From contig NZ_JBEYUH010000012.1 in NCBI RefSeq assembly GCF_040643435.1, forward strand, positions 62,001 through 126,000: DNA of 64,000 nt, in the 5' to 3' direction. Source of the DNA: Rhodococcus sp040643435 (GTDB taxonomy: Bacteria > Actinomycetota > Actinomycetes > Mycobacteriales > Mycobacteriaceae). The translations under genes were made by a program, and so were the position numbers. Shown in pieces: positions 1 through 8,589 of this stretch. The notes beneath the pieces are model-generated. The model was not told the DNA's origin. It saw nothing but the letters and a program-made list of their open reading frames with translations, and did no database searches. Every line of letters starts with the position of its first letter. The stretch's first letter is position 1.

Positions 1-62
1 CCCTCGACCCGATCCTCGACCATCTGTTGGCCCAAGTCGCAGGAGGCGGCGCCCATGAGTGA
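1..62 (+). CDS. C-terminal end of an upstream Mo-cofactor gene, probably mog/moaB (partial)
   Basis: An open frame enters from the left edge and gives only 19 residues ending LAQVAGGGAHE before a TGA at 60-62. It overlaps the moaE start by 8 bases (ATGAGTGA), a typical sign of translational coupling. In actinobacteria the gene just before moaE is usually the MogA/MoaB-type molybdopterin adenylyltransferase, so that is the inferred identity. The fragment is too short to show any domain, so the assignment rests on position alone. Confidence 0.5.
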   Translation, partial: LDPILDHLLAQVAGGGAHE

Positions 63-468
63 ACTGCTGGCCCGGATCTCGTCGGAGCCGCTGGATCCCG
101 CCGCGGTCGACGCCGCGGTGGCCGGCGCCGAGCACGGCGCGGTGGTGGTCTTCACCGGTTTGGTCCGCAATCACGACGGCGGCGAGTCGGTGACCGCGCT
201 GCAGTATCAGGCACATCCCGATGCCGAGGCGTTCCTGCGCCGGTGCTGCGAGGACGTCGCGGCGAGATCGGGGCTACCGGTCGCGGCCGTGCACCGAGTG
301 GGCGATCTCACCATCGGCGATCTGGCGCTGGTCGCTGCGGTTGCGGCCCCGCATCGCGCGGAGGCCTTCGCTACGTGCGCCGAACTGGTCGAACGCATCA
401 AATCCGAAGTACCCATCTGGAAGCGTCAGCACTTCACTGCGGGTGTCTCGGAGTGGGTGGGCCTGTAG
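55..468 (+). CDS. moaE: Molybdopterin synthase catalytic subunit MoaE
   Basis: A 137-residue protein of the usual MoaE length. With MoaD thiocarboxylate it inserts sulfur into cyclic pyranopterin monophosphate to make molybdopterin in the cytoplasm. Visible family features are the early FTGLVRNHDGG segment (about 33-43) and the C-terminal KSEVPIWKRQHF segment, which holds the conserved active-site lysines. The ATG overlaps the end of the preceding gene, so it is the last gene of a Mo-cofactor operon entering from the left. It fits functionally with the MobA-MoeA fusion at 55305-57041 and with nitrate assimilation in the window, although no nitrate reductase is present here. Confidence 0.95.
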   Translation: MSELLARISSEPLDPAAVDAAVAGAEHGAVVVFTGLVRNHDGGESVTALQYQAHPDAEAFLRRCCEDVAARSGLPVAAVHRVGDLTIGDLALVAAVAAPHRAEAFATCAELVERIKSEVPIWKRQHFTAGVSEWVGL

Positions 469-515
469 CCGCAGCGGCGGACGCCGCCGTCGGGTGCGGT
501 AGGGTGACATGGTTC

Positions 516-534
516 GGGTGTCACGACGACACCC
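516..534. terminator. Inverted repeat downstream of moaE, possible terminator or leader hairpin
   Basis: GGGTGTC and GACACCC arms surround the five-base loop ACGAC, 48 bases after the moaE stop. The 207-base gap to the helicase ATG at 676 has no supportable gene. The hairpin could end moaE transcription or lie in the helicase 5' leader; there is no T-tract to decide. Confidence 0.4.
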
Positions 535-675
535 ACCGTCGTGGGATACCGGCGGCCCGGGATCGTGCCCGGCCCGCACGCACAGATGCACCGGCTTTCC
601 TTGCGGCGATCGCACAGCACCACGGACCCCGTCCGTCGAGTGCACACACGCCGCATCGAAAGGCAGCGCTGTTTC

Positions 676-2091
676 ATGACCCCAACTTTCTCCGATCTCG
701 GGGTGCCCCGCCCGCTCGTCGCCACTCTGAACGACGCCGGGATCACCAACCCGTTCCCGATCCAGGTGGACACCCTCCCCGACACTCTCGCGGGCCGCGA
801 CGTGCTCGGCCGCGGGCGCACCGGAAGCGGTAAGACCCTGGCCTTCTCGATTCCGGTCGCCGCCCGGCTCGGCGGCAGCAGCACCCGGGCAGCCGGCCGC
901 CCGCGTGGCCTGATCCTCGCCCCGACCCGCGAACTGGCCACCCAGATCGCAGCGGTCGTCGAACCGCTCGCCCACACATCGGGATTGAAGGTCACCACGA
1001 TCTTCGGCGGCGTGTCGCAGAAGCGTCAGGTCGAGGCGCTGCGTCGCGGTGTCGACATCGTCATCGCATGCCCCGGCCGCCTCGAGGACCTGATGCGCCA
1101 GAAGTTCGTCTCGCTCGACGAGGTCGAGGTGACCGTGCTCGACGAGGCAGACCACATGGCCGACCTCGGATTCCTGCCGGGCGTCACCCGAATTCTGACG
1201 GCTACGCCGAAAGACGGTCAGCGACTGCTGTTCTCGGCGACCCTGGACAACGGGGTCGACAAGCTCGTCAAGCGCTTCCTGAAGGACCCGGTCCTGCATT
1301 CGGTCGACGAGGCCCATTCCCCCGTTGCCGCAATGACCCATCACGTCTTCGACGTCGCCGACGTCGAGGCCAAGAAGAACCTCGTCCGCACGCTCGCTTC
1401 GGGAACCGGACGCCGAATCCTGTTCATGCGCACCAAGCATCAGGCTCGCAAGCTCGCCAAGCAGCTCACCGATTCCGGCATCCCGGCAGTGGACCTGCAC
1501 GGCAATCTCTCCCAGAACGCACGCGATCGCAATCTCGCCGCATTCTCCTCGGGTGAGGCCCGTGTACTCGTCGCGACGGACGTCGCTGCGCGCGGTGTGC
1601 ACGTCGACGACGTCGAACTCGTCGTGCATGTGGATCCGCCCGCCGAACACAAGGCCTATCTGCACCGTTCCGGCCGCACCGCACGTGCCGGCAGCACCGG
1701 CGACGTCGTCACCGTCGTTCTGCCCGACCAGCGCAAGGACCTCGCGGTCATCATGCGCAAGGCCGCGATCACCGTCACCCCGATCAAGGTGACAGCGAAC
1801 TCCGAGCACGTGCTCGACCTCGTCGGTGAGATCGCACCGCACGTGCCGCCGGCTCCGAAGCAGACCACCACATCGTCGCGCCCGCAGCGCAACAGCAGCA
1901 GCGGTCGCCGCTCGGCGGCTCCTCGTCAGGGTTCCACTCAGCGCACCGGTTCGGGACAGCGCGCTTCGGGTGGCCAGCGCTCCTCCGGTGGACAGCGCTC
2001 TGCAGGTGGTCAGCGTTCGGCCGGTCAGGGCGCGGCCGCGCCGACCGGCGGTCGCCGGCGACCGCAGCGTCGTACCCCCACCGCGCGCTGA
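676..2091 (+). CDS. DEAD-box ATP-dependent RNA helicase, RhlE-like
   Basis: A 471-residue SF2 RNA helicase that unwinds RNA duplexes, with likely roles in ribosome assembly or RNA decay. All motifs are present in order: Q-motif region TNPFPIQ (24-30), Walker A GRTGSGKT (47-54), PTREL (83-87), DEAD (156-159), SAT (187-189), and in domain 2 ATDVAARG and HRSGRTARAG. The C-terminal tail from about 390 is Ser/Gly/Gln/Arg-rich with repeated SGGQRS/AGGQRSA units and ends in a basic stretch, a common RNA-binding extension. The ATG at 676 is chosen because homology begins there at TFSDLGVPRPL; an upstream extension to 541 would be low-complexity Arg-rich sequence. It appears to be monocistronic. Confidence 0.93.
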   Translation: MTPTFSDLGVPRPLVATLNDAGITNPFPIQVDTLPDTLAGRDVLGRGRTGSGKTLAFSIPVAARLGGSSTRAAGRPRGLILAPTRELATQIAAVVEPLAHTSGLKVTTIFGGVSQKRQVEALRRGVDIVIACPGRLEDLMRQKFVSLDEVEVTVLDEADHMADLGFLPGVTRILTATPKDGQRLLFSATLDNGVDKLVKRFLKDPVLHSVDEAHSPVAAMTHHVFDVADVEAKKNLVRTLASGTGRRILFMRTKHQARKLAKQLTDSGIPAVDLHGNLSQNARDRNLAAFSSGEARVLVATDVAARGVHVDDVELVVHVDPPAEHKAYLHRSGRTARAGSTGDVVTVVLPDQRKDLAVIMRKAAITVTPIKVTANSEHVLDLVGEIAPHVPPAPKQTTTSSRPQRNSSSGRRSAAPRQGSTQRTGSGQRASGGQRSSGGQRSAGGQRSAGQGAAAPTGGRRRPQRRTPTAR

Positions 2092-2114
2092 TCCGGCGAG
2101 TCGCCGCTACCGAG

Positions 2115-3137
2115 CTAGCGTGGCGTGAACCGGTGGATCGCGTACATCGCGTCCGCGGACACCGGTTCGGCCGGCACACACCGGCGTAGGCGCTCCTGCA
2201 CGTCATCGGTGTCGAGATCGGCACCGATGACCACGAGCCGAGTGCCGTCGGGCACGTCCGCGCCACGTCCGACCGGTTCGAACCGGATGTGGTCACCCAC
2301 GGTGTGCAACAGATAGGTGCCGGTGTGCAGCCCGGCGACGACACGCACGTATCCCTTGATACGGAACACCCCTGCGGGCTGGTTCTCGAGAAAATCGACC
2401 AGCATGCGGGGGTGCAGTGCGTCGGCGGACTCGAAGGCGATCGCGTCGTACCCCTCGTGCAGGTGGGGGTGCTCGTCCTCGTCCTGTTCGTAGAGCAGCC
2501 GGTCGAGCGTCAGTTGCTCGCCGGGCTGCGGCTCCGGGCGCTCCGGGATGTCGAACAGCAGTGCCGGGTCGATACGACCGTGATCGGTGGAGACCACTGC
2601 CGCCCGGGAGTTCAAGCGGCACAAGCGCGTCAGCAGCTCGTCGTGGACGTCGCCGTCGATCCGATCCGTCTTGTTGAGGAGCACGAGATCGGCGAGAGCC
2701 ACATGCTGTTCCAGTTCGGGATGCTGCGCGGTAGTCGCGTCGAACTCCACCGCGTCGACGACGAGCACGAGCCCGCCATAGGTGACATATTCGTTCTCCG
2801 ATCCAGCGACCAGCCGGATCATGTTGCGGGGCTCGGCGAGTCCACTCGCCTCGACGACGATCACGTCCAGATCGGACGAACGGTGGGCGAGCTTGTCGAG
2901 CATCGCATCCATGTCAGTGACATCGACTGCGCAACAAAGACATCCGTTACTGAGCGAGACCATCGAGTCGACCTGCCCGGCAACCATCATCGAGTCGATG
3001 TTGACCGAGCCGAAATCGTTCACGATCACCCCGATCCGCGCACCGCGGGTGTTGCGCAGGAGGTGATTGAGCAGCGTCGTCTTCCCCGCCCCGAGAAATC
3101 CGGCCACCACGATCACCGGAATCTGCTTCTTCGCCAT
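2115..3137 (-). CDS. CobW/G3E-family GTP-binding metallochaperone
   Basis: A 340-residue COG0523 GTPase. Members deliver metals, often zinc or cobalt, to client proteins or support growth in zinc limitation. Visible are Walker A GFLGAGKT (13-20), the metal-binding CLCC motif (66-69, in SNGCLCCAV), the guanine-specificity motif NKTD (155-158), and a C-terminal CobW_C domain with an acidic, His-containing EDEHPHLHEGYDA segment. The start chosen is the ATG of MAKKQIPVIVV at 3137; longer starts add Arg-rich non-homologous sequence. Convergent with the helicase, 23 bases apart. The client protein cannot be read from context. Substrate metal is uncertain. Confidence 0.88.
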   Translation of the reverse strand: MAKKQIPVIVVAGFLGAGKTTLLNHLLRNTRGARIGVIVNDFGSVNIDSMMVAGQVDSMVSLSNGCLCCAVDVTDMDAMLDKLAHRSSDLDVIVVEASGLAEPRNMIRLVAGSENEYVTYGGLVLVVDAVEFDATTAQHPELEQHVALADLVLLNKTDRIDGDVHDELLTRLCRLNSRAAVVSTDHGRIDPALLFDIPERPEPQPGEQLTLDRLLYEQDEDEHPHLHEGYDAIAFESADALHPRMLVDFLENQPAGVFRIKGYVRVVAGLHTGTYLLHTVGDHIRFEPVGRGADVPDGTRLVVIGADLDTDDVQERLRRCVPAEPVSADAMYAIHRFTPR

Positions 3138-3155
3138 GATGGTGAGACTAGCGGC

Positions 3156-3174
3156 ACCGACGGACCCCGTCGGT
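3156..3174 (-). promoter_or_regulatory. Inverted repeat in the 5' region of the CobW-like gene
   Basis: ACCGACGG and CCGTCGGT form an 8-3-8 inverted repeat 19 to 37 bases upstream of the start codon. Its size and place fit an operator or a leader hairpin. It does not resemble the AT-rich actinobacterial Zur box, so zinc control is not supported by the sequence. Confidence 0.35.
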
Positions 3175-3284
3175 CCTCCTGATCTCAGTCGCCGGTGTGG
3201 ACCGGACACGCTCCCGGCGGTCGGCGAGGCGGGGACGTCGAGCGCTGTGGCGCTGACCCGCGGCGAAGCGCCGGCGGTGTTCCC

Positions 3285-3324
3285 GTGTGCGGTTCCGGTA
3301 CCACCTGCTACCGGAACCGCACAC
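3285..3324 (-). terminator. Strong hairpin terminator after the mscR/metallo-hydrolase operon
   Basis: A perfect 16-base stem (GTGTGCGGTTCCGGTA with its complement) and an eight-base loop lie just beyond the stop of the leftward metallo-hydrolase gene. There is no clear T-tract, as is usual for this genome. Confidence 0.75.
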
Positions 3325-3332
3325 GAGCGGCC

Positions 3333-3968
3333 TCAGCTGCCGCGCTTGATCCACTCCTCGAGATGCGGCGACTCGGTGCCGATCGTGGTGCCGTCGCCGT
3401 GACCGGTGTGTACCGCGGTCTCGGCGGGCAGAGCGAACAGCTTGTCGCGGATCGACCCGATGATCGTCGGGAAGTCCGAGAACGAACGGCCCGTGGCGCC
3501 CGGACCACCGGAGAACAAGGTGTCGCCGGTGAACAGCTCACCCGCCTCGGGCAGATACAGGCAGGTCGAACCGGGCGAATGGCCGGGCGTCGCGATGGCC
3601 TGGATGTCGGTGCCGGCCACCCGGATCCGCTCTCCGTCCTCGAGCGAACCGTGCGCGACCCCCGGGTGCGTCATCTCCCACAACATGTCGTCGGCGGGGT
3701 TGAGCAGAATCGGGGCGTCGAGCTTCTCGGACAGTTCCGGTGCGACGGTGATGTGGTCGTTGTGCGCGTGGGTACACACGATCGCCACGACCTTCCTCCC
3801 CGCCACGGCGTCGATGATCGGTTGCGCGGTGTGCGCGGCGTCGATCACCACCACCTCCGAGTCGTCGCCGACGAGCCAGATGTTGTTGTCGACCTCCCAC
3901 TCGCCGCCGTCGAGCGCGAAGGTGCCCGAGGTGACGACCCGGTCGACGCGGATCGGTGATGTGCTCAC
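3333..3968 (-). CDS. MBL-fold metallo-hydrolase linked to mycothiol formaldehyde oxidation
   Basis: A 211-residue metallo-beta-lactamase-fold hydrolase with the dinuclear zinc motif THAHNDH (66-72), a GHSPGST segment providing another His, and a final HTGHGDGT His. It is translationally coupled to mscR (ATGA overlap at 3965-3968). In Mycobacterium tuberculosis the same pair occurs as Rv2259 and Rv2260. The inferred role is hydrolysis of a mycothiol thioester, such as the S-formylmycothiol made by the dehydrogenase, by analogy with glyoxalase II. The sequence shows the metal site but not the substrate. Confidence 0.85.
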   Translation of the reverse strand: MSTSPIRVDRVVTSGTFALDGGEWEVDNNIWLVGDDSEVVVIDAAHTAQPIIDAVAGRKVVAIVCTHAHNDHITVAPELSEKLDAPILLNPADDMLWEMTHPGVAHGSLEDGERIRVAGTDIQAIATPGHSPGSTCLYLPEAGELFTGDTLFSGGPGATGRSFSDFPTIIGSIRDKLFALPAETAVHTGHGDGTTIGTESPHLEEWIKRGS

Positions 3969-5050
3969 AGGACCACCACCGAACGGAGCACCTCACCGCG
4001 GTGCATGGTCTCGAAGGCCTTCTCCACGTCGTCGATCCCGATGCGCTCGGTGACGAACTTCTCGAGCGGCAACCGGCCCTGCTGGTAGAGGTCGACGTAG
4101 GTGGGGAAATCACGCTCGGGCAAGCAGTCGCCGTACCACGAGCTCTTGAGCGAACCGCCGTGCGAGAAGAAGTCGATCAGCGGCATCTCGAGGGTCATGT
4201 CCGGAGTGGGCACCCCGACGAGGACGACGGTGCCGGCGAGGTCGCGGGCATAGAATGCCTGCTTGTAGGTCTCCGGGCGGCCCACCGCCTCGATGACGAC
4301 GTCGGCGCCGAAACCGTTGGTCAGTTCCTTGATCGCCTCGACCGCGTCGACCGAGGTGGAGTTGATCGTGTGGGTCGCGCCGAGGTCGGTGGCCCACTCG
4401 AGCTTCTTGTCGTCGCGGTCGACGGCGATGATCGTGCCGGCACCGGCCAGGCGCGCGCCCATGATCGCCGCATCGCCGACGCCGCCGCAGCCGATGACCG
4501 CGACGGACTGACCGCGGGTCACGCCGCCGGTGTTGACCGCAGCACCGAGACCGGCCATGACACCGCAGCCGAGCAGTCCGACAACGGCCGGATCGGCGCT
4601 CGGGTCGACCTTGGTGCACTGACCTGCATGGACGAGGGTCTTGTCGGCGAACGCTCCGATGCCGAGCGCGGGGGTGAGTTCGGTTCCGTCCTCGAGGGTC
4701 ATCTTCTGGGTGGCGTTGAACGTCGAGAAGCAGTACTGCGGCTCACCTCGCTTACAGGCGCGACACTGGCCGCAGACCGCGCGCCAGTTCAGAACGACGA
4801 AGTCGCCGACGGCGACCGAATCGACACCCTCACCGACCGACTCCACGACACCGGCGGCCTCGTGGCCGAGCAGGAACGGAAACTCGTCGTTGATGCCGCC
4901 CTCGCGGTAGTGCAGGTCGGTATGGCACACACCACACGCCGCGATCGCGACGACGACCTCACCCGGCCCGGGATCGGGGATCACGATGGGGACGACCTCG
5001 ACCGGTGCCCCCTTCGAGCGAGCGACGACTCCGCGGACTGTTTGCGACAT
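3965..5050 (-). CDS. mscR: S-(hydroxymethyl)mycothiol dehydrogenase (mycothiol-dependent formaldehyde dehydrogenase)
   Basis: A 361-residue class III-like zinc alcohol dehydrogenase that oxidises the spontaneous mycothiol-formaldehyde adduct using NAD, for formaldehyde detoxification; members also have S-nitrosomycothiol reductase activity. Catalytic zinc ligands are Cys42 (CGVCHTD) and His63-Glu64 (GHEAAG). Structural zinc ligands are Cys93, 96, 99 and 107. The nucleotide-binding motif is IGCGGVGDAAI at about 195. The start MSQTVRGVVARSKGAPVEVV matches family N-termini; a longer reading to 5227 adds non-homologous residues. First gene of a two-gene operon. Confidence 0.93.
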   Translation of the reverse strand: MSQTVRGVVARSKGAPVEVVPIVIPDPGPGEVVVAIAACGVCHTDLHYREGGINDEFPFLLGHEAAGVVESVGEGVDSVAVGDFVVLNWRAVCGQCRACKRGEPQYCFSTFNATQKMTLEDGTELTPALGIGAFADKTLVHAGQCTKVDPSADPAVVGLLGCGVMAGLGAAVNTGGVTRGQSVAVIGCGGVGDAAIMGARLAGAGTIIAVDRDDKKLEWATDLGATHTINSTSVDAVEAIKELTNGFGADVVIEAVGRPETYKQAFYARDLAGTVVLVGVPTPDMTLEMPLIDFFSHGGSLKSSWYGDCLPERDFPTYVDLYQQGRLPLEKFVTERIGIDDVEKAFETMHRGEVLRSVVVL

Positions 5051-5118
5051 GGTGTCTCCATTCGTGATGCGACCTGCGATGTGCGGTGATCTGACCCTAA
5101 CCACTCCTGCGGCGCACT

Positions 5119-5164
5119 GCCCCTGGCCGTTCGGCGGGTCCGACCCCGTCGAACGACCAGGGGC
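5119..5164. repeat. Imperfect 46-base inverted repeat upstream of mscR
   Basis: The arm beginning GCCCCTGGCCGTTCGGCGGG is almost exactly complemented by the arm ending CGAACGACCAGGGGC, with two substitutions and a one-base insertion. It lies in the 293-base divergent gap between mscR and the cutinase-like gene, 69 bases from the mscR start. It could be a leader hairpin, operator or cruciform. Nothing else in the gap is supportable. Confidence 0.5.
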
Positions 5165-5343
5165 ACCTCGCCCGAGTACCGATCGTCCGATATGCGAATT
5201 TTCCTCGTTCTCTGTTCCGCTCCACACGAACGAAGGTCCTCGGAGAAATCCGTATCCATGTAACGCTCCGGCGACCCTGTACGAAAATCGTTACGACACT
5301 CCGCCCTTCGGCGGGTGAAATTCCACGGTGAGAAACGGATTGG

Positions 5344-7155
5344 TTGACGCCCATGGCACTTCTGAAGTCGCTGTCGAGTCGGAAGATCCTTGCCGGCATA
5401 TTCGCCCCTACCGCATTGGGAGTCGTGGCAGCGGCCGCGATCGTGCTGCCCCAACAGGACACACCCACCGTTGCCGATCCGTATCTCGCCGGGCTCGCGA
5501 AGACGACCGATTGTCACGACATGGTCAGCCTGGGCATCGGCGGTCGCGGCGACATCCCGCGCGACCAGTCCAGGATGCTCGTCGACGAGAACGGCAACAG
5601 GCTCCCCGCTGCCCAGCAGGGCGCGTACCGCAGTCACTGGGTCGAACCCGTGATCAGTGCACCCCTCGGACAACACGAGGCCGATAACGGCTACGCAGCC
5701 ATCTACATCGAGTACCCCGCCGATCTCGCAAGCTACGAGAACGCCGTGAACACGGGTGCCGAGAACACCATCAAGGTGATGCAGGCCATCCGGAAGTCCT
5801 GCCCGAACACCCAGTTCGCCATTGTCGGGTTCAGCGAGGGCGCCGACGTCGCCCGCCGTGCCGCGATGCAGATCGGCAATCAGGAGCAGACTGCGGACGG
5901 TGAGTGGGCGATCGTCGACCCGGCCGCCGTCAGCGGTGTCGTCATCCTCTCCGACGCGGGTCGCGGGGCGGGCGAGGGCTTCTTCCCGGGTGCCGACAAC
6001 GACAGCAATCCCAACGGCTTCGACCGGCCGTACGAGCCGGGTAGCGGCGCCGTTCCCGGCCGCGGAGTGCTCCCCGACACCGGCGGCGGATTCGGTTGGC
6101 TCGACGGAAAGGTCGCCTCGTTCTGCTCCGAGGGAGACTTCACCTGCTCGGCACCGGAGAACATCGCGCTGATCGAACTCCTCGCGAACGTCGGCCGGCA
6201 GGTGAACGGCGACGCGCTCGAGCGCGAAGGACTCACTCCCGCGACCGGCGCCGACCTCGCCCAGGTGATCGGCAGGATCGCCCTGCTCGCACTCGCCGAC
6301 ATCTCGGCCGACGAAGACTGGATGCGTTCGGACGAGACCTTCCTCGAGGTGCTCATCAAGGTCTCCGACCCGAGCTACGACCCCGCGACCGCGCGCCCGA
6401 CCACGCCGGCGGCCGCGGCTGCCGAAGAGGACGCCACCGGCGAGGAGGGTGCCGAGGCGCCCATCCCGGCGGAGCGACTGTCCAACCTGGCGTACCTGCC
6501 GGAGAAGATCGTCAAGGAGCTCGTCGGCTTCATCAGGAGCAACCAGAACACCCTCGCAGTGGTACTCGCCGACCCCTACGACCAGACCTTCGGCTACAAC
6601 GAAGAAACCAAGGATCACTACGGCCACCACTTCGACTACTGGGACGACGACATCGACGGCAAGGGCACGTCCACCGTCGAGTACGCCGCCGCGTGGCTCG
6701 AGCACCTGGCCCGGCAGGCCAAGGCAGGCAACCAGGTCGACGTAGCGAAGGTCGACAAGGCCGCCGTGCTCATGATCGCCGAAGAAACGGCACAGGCCGA
6801 GACCACGGAGCCCACCACCCCGGCGCCTTCGCCCACTTCGAACGTCCCGGAAGGTGCACCGGCCGACGAGAGCGGACTGCCCGCACCCGTCGACGGAGCC
6901 CCGGCCCCCGCCGTGGTCGATCCGGCCGCGCCGGCCGTTCCTCTCGCCCCCGAAGCGGGCGTACCGGCGGCCCCGGCAGCCCCCACGGCCCCGCCCACGG
7001 GCTCGACGGAGGCCACCACCCCGGCCACAGGTGAGGCCACTGCGCCGACGACGGTCGAGACGACTCCGGGGACGGAGGAGAGCACCCCGACCGGCACGCC
7101 CACGACCAGCGTCGTCCCGACGACGACCAGCCCGGCGCCCCGGCCCGCTGCCTGA
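5344..7155 (+). CDS. Large secreted cutinase-family serine hydrolase with Pro/Thr-rich tail
   Basis: About 600 residues. An N-terminal hydrophobic segment (about 15-35, ending before LPQQDTPTVADP) is a signal or membrane anchor. The catalytic domain carries the nucleophile elbow VGFSEGAD (Ser near 164), the cutinase-type Cys-Asp segment CSEGDFTC (Asp near 265), and a candidate catalytic His in HYGHHFDYW (about 425-429). From about 490 the protein becomes Pro/Thr/Ala-rich, like a cell-wall spacer. Related proteins act on ester bonds of envelope lipids, phospholipids or polyesters; the substrate is unknown. Start is either TTG 5344 or ATG 5353; the GGTGAG sequence at 5327-5332 is better spaced for TTG. 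It converges with the regulator at 7173. Confidence 0.85.
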   Translation: MTPMALLKSLSSRKILAGIFAPTALGVVAAAAIVLPQQDTPTVADPYLAGLAKTTDCHDMVSLGIGGRGDIPRDQSRMLVDENGNRLPAAQQGAYRSHWVEPVISAPLGQHEADNGYAAIYIEYPADLASYENAVNTGAENTIKVMQAIRKSCPNTQFAIVGFSEGADVARRAAMQIGNQEQTADGEWAIVDPAAVSGVVILSDAGRGAGEGFFPGADNDSNPNGFDRPYEPGSGAVPGRGVLPDTGGGFGWLDGKVASFCSEGDFTCSAPENIALIELLANVGRQVNGDALEREGLTPATGADLAQVIGRIALLALADISADEDWMRSDETFLEVLIKVSDPSYDPATARPTTPAAAAAEEDATGEEGAEAPIPAERLSNLAYLPEKIVKELVGFIRSNQNTLAVVLADPYDQTFGYNEETKDHYGHHFDYWDDDIDGKGTSTVEYAAAWLEHLARQAKAGNQVDVAKVDKAAVLMIAEETAQAETTEPTTPAPSPTSNVPEGAPADESGLPAPVDGAPAPAVVDPAAPAVPLAPEAGVPAAPAAPTAPPTGSTEATTPATGEATAPTTVETTPGTEESTPTGTPTTSVVPTTTSPAPRPAA

Positions 7156-7163
7156 CGAACGAG

Positions 7164-7243
7164 AACTCGGCGTCAGCTCGCGGCGCGGACCCCGGCCTCT
7201 GCACCGAGCGCCGCGGCCTCGCCGCGAGTACTGACGCCGAGTT
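7164..7243. terminator. 22-bp near-perfect inverted repeat overlapping the end of the LuxR-type gene
   Basis: Arms 7164-7185 and 7220-7243 pair through 13 and then 9 bases with a two-base TA bulge in the right arm, around a 34-base loop. The right arm and the loop lie inside the last 24 codons of the leftward regulator, and its stop codon (7173-7175) lies inside the left arm, so the hairpin would serve as a bidirectional terminator between convergent genes. Confidence 0.6.
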
Positions 7244-8450
7244 TTCGTAGTACGCCGGCCACGTGGAACTTCACCGTCGACTCGCTCACGCCGAGCCGTT
7301 CGGCGATGACGCGATTGCGGCGTCCCGCAACGAGGTGTTCGAGCACCTCGATCTCGCGAGGGCCGAGAGCGGCGAGTGAATCGAGAGCGAGACCATCCGT
7401 CGCGGCGACCGGCAGGTCGAGGGGGAAACTCACCGCGACCCGCGTCCCCCAGCCGGGCGTCGACTCGGCCTCGATTCCGCCGCCGAGGGTCTCGACACGG
7501 TCGCGTAGCTGACGCTCGAGTTCGGCGACGTCGACATCGCCCTTCCCGTCGTCGCGCACGTCCACCAGCAGCGTCGAGTTGTCGCAGCTCCACGCGACGC
7601 GGACCCGCGTCACGTCGGTCTGGCCCGACATCGCCAGCACCGTCCCCCGGGCGATCGCCCGGGCGGCGTGTGCGACCTCGCCCGGCAGGCCCCGGCCACC
7701 CACCGGCGGCGCAACCATCTGCAGGTCGAGCGGCCGATGCCGCACCAGATCCCGTAGTTCGCCGTGCAGGCGGGCGAAAGCGGTGGTCAGAGCCTCCTCC
7801 GCAAGATCGCGGTGCATATCCACCGCCGAACGCAGACCGATCAGCGCTTCGGTCGCTGTTTCCCGCGCTGTCGTGCGCGCGCGGGTGTCGTCGAGATCCT
7901 TCGAGCGCAGGGTCGCGAGGATCGTCTCGAGAGTCACGGCATGGGATTCGGTGAGTTCGGCGACCGTTCGGGCCCGCTCGGCCGATGCTGCTCGCGACTC
8001 CGCGAGGTAGGCCGGACTCGCGGTGTGTACCTGCAACCGGATCCCCGTGGCGACCACACCGAACGCCGCCCGCACGAGTTCGAGGACTGCGCTCGTCGCC
8101 CGGCTCCCGCGGGGCACGAACAGCAACAGCATGTCGGTGCTGTCGAGGATCGCGCACACTTCCCGGTCGCGCCCTGCGATGCGGAAGTTCCCCCTGCGGA
8201 TCTCCCCCACGGCGAGATCGCGCCGGACCCTGTCGAGTTCTGCGATCGTCACGCGGTCGACGATCGAGGGATCGCCCGCGACCTTCCGCGGTCTGCCGGT
8301 GCATTCCCTGGTGAAGATCACCATGGCGCTGTGGGGCGCGAGATCGTCGACGTAGGCCGAGAATCGCTGCGCGATCTCCGCGAGCGGACCGGTGAGGACG
8401 TCGCGTAGCTCGGCGATCAGGATCTCGGGTCGGCGGACAGCGTGGTTCAC
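7173..8450 (-). CDS. LuxR-type regulator with an internal kinase-like ATPase region, no receiver domain
   Basis: About 425 residues from a GTG at 8450. The N-terminal half is unrecognised and predicted helical. Residues about 250-350 resemble a NarL-kinase HATPase module: a DVRDDGKGD G1-like box and a PGWGTRVAVSFPLD G2-like segment, although the usual Asn of the N box is not evident in EVAHAARAIARG. The C-terminus (about 359-418) is a LuxR/GerE helix-turn-helix with LGPREIEVLEHLVAG and AERLGVSESTVKFHVAGVLRKLGV. There is no receiver domain. The gene is divergent from the ligase at 8590 and probably controls it. A longer reading into the ligase gene is possible but unlikely. Ligand and phosphorylation state are unknown. 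Confidence 0.75.
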   Translation of the reverse strand: MNHAVRRPEILIAELRDVLTGPLAEIAQRFSAYVDDLAPHSAMVIFTRECTGRPRKVAGDPSIVDRVTIAELDRVRRDLAVGEIRRGNFRIAGRDREVCAILDSTDMLLLFVPRGSRATSAVLELVRAAFGVVATGIRLQVHTASPAYLAESRAASAERARTVAELTESHAVTLETILATLRSKDLDDTRARTTARETATEALIGLRSAVDMHRDLAEEALTTAFARLHGELRDLVRHRPLDLQMVAPPVGGRGLPGEVAHAARAIARGTVLAMSGQTDVTRVRVAWSCDNSTLLVDVRDDGKGDVDVAELERQLRDRVETLGGGIEAESTPGWGTRVAVSFPLDLPVAATDGLALDSLAALGPREIEVLEHLVAGRRNRVIAERLGVSESTVKFHVAGVLRKLGVSTRGEAAALGAEAGVRAAS

Positions 8451-8589
8451 GTACCCACGATATCCGCAGGATTCGGCGCCGCGACCACCCTCTACCGCTC
8501 CACTTCGACTCCTCCGGGAACCTGCCGGAGGTAACATTCCCGACACTGGGACGACCATCGATGCTCGTCCGTGGGAGGTGCTGCGAACC

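Noticed and set aside
3138..3284. A Zur box controlling the CobW-like gene.
   Set aside because: The inverted repeat at 3156-3174 is GC-rich and does not resemble the AT-rich Zur consensus.
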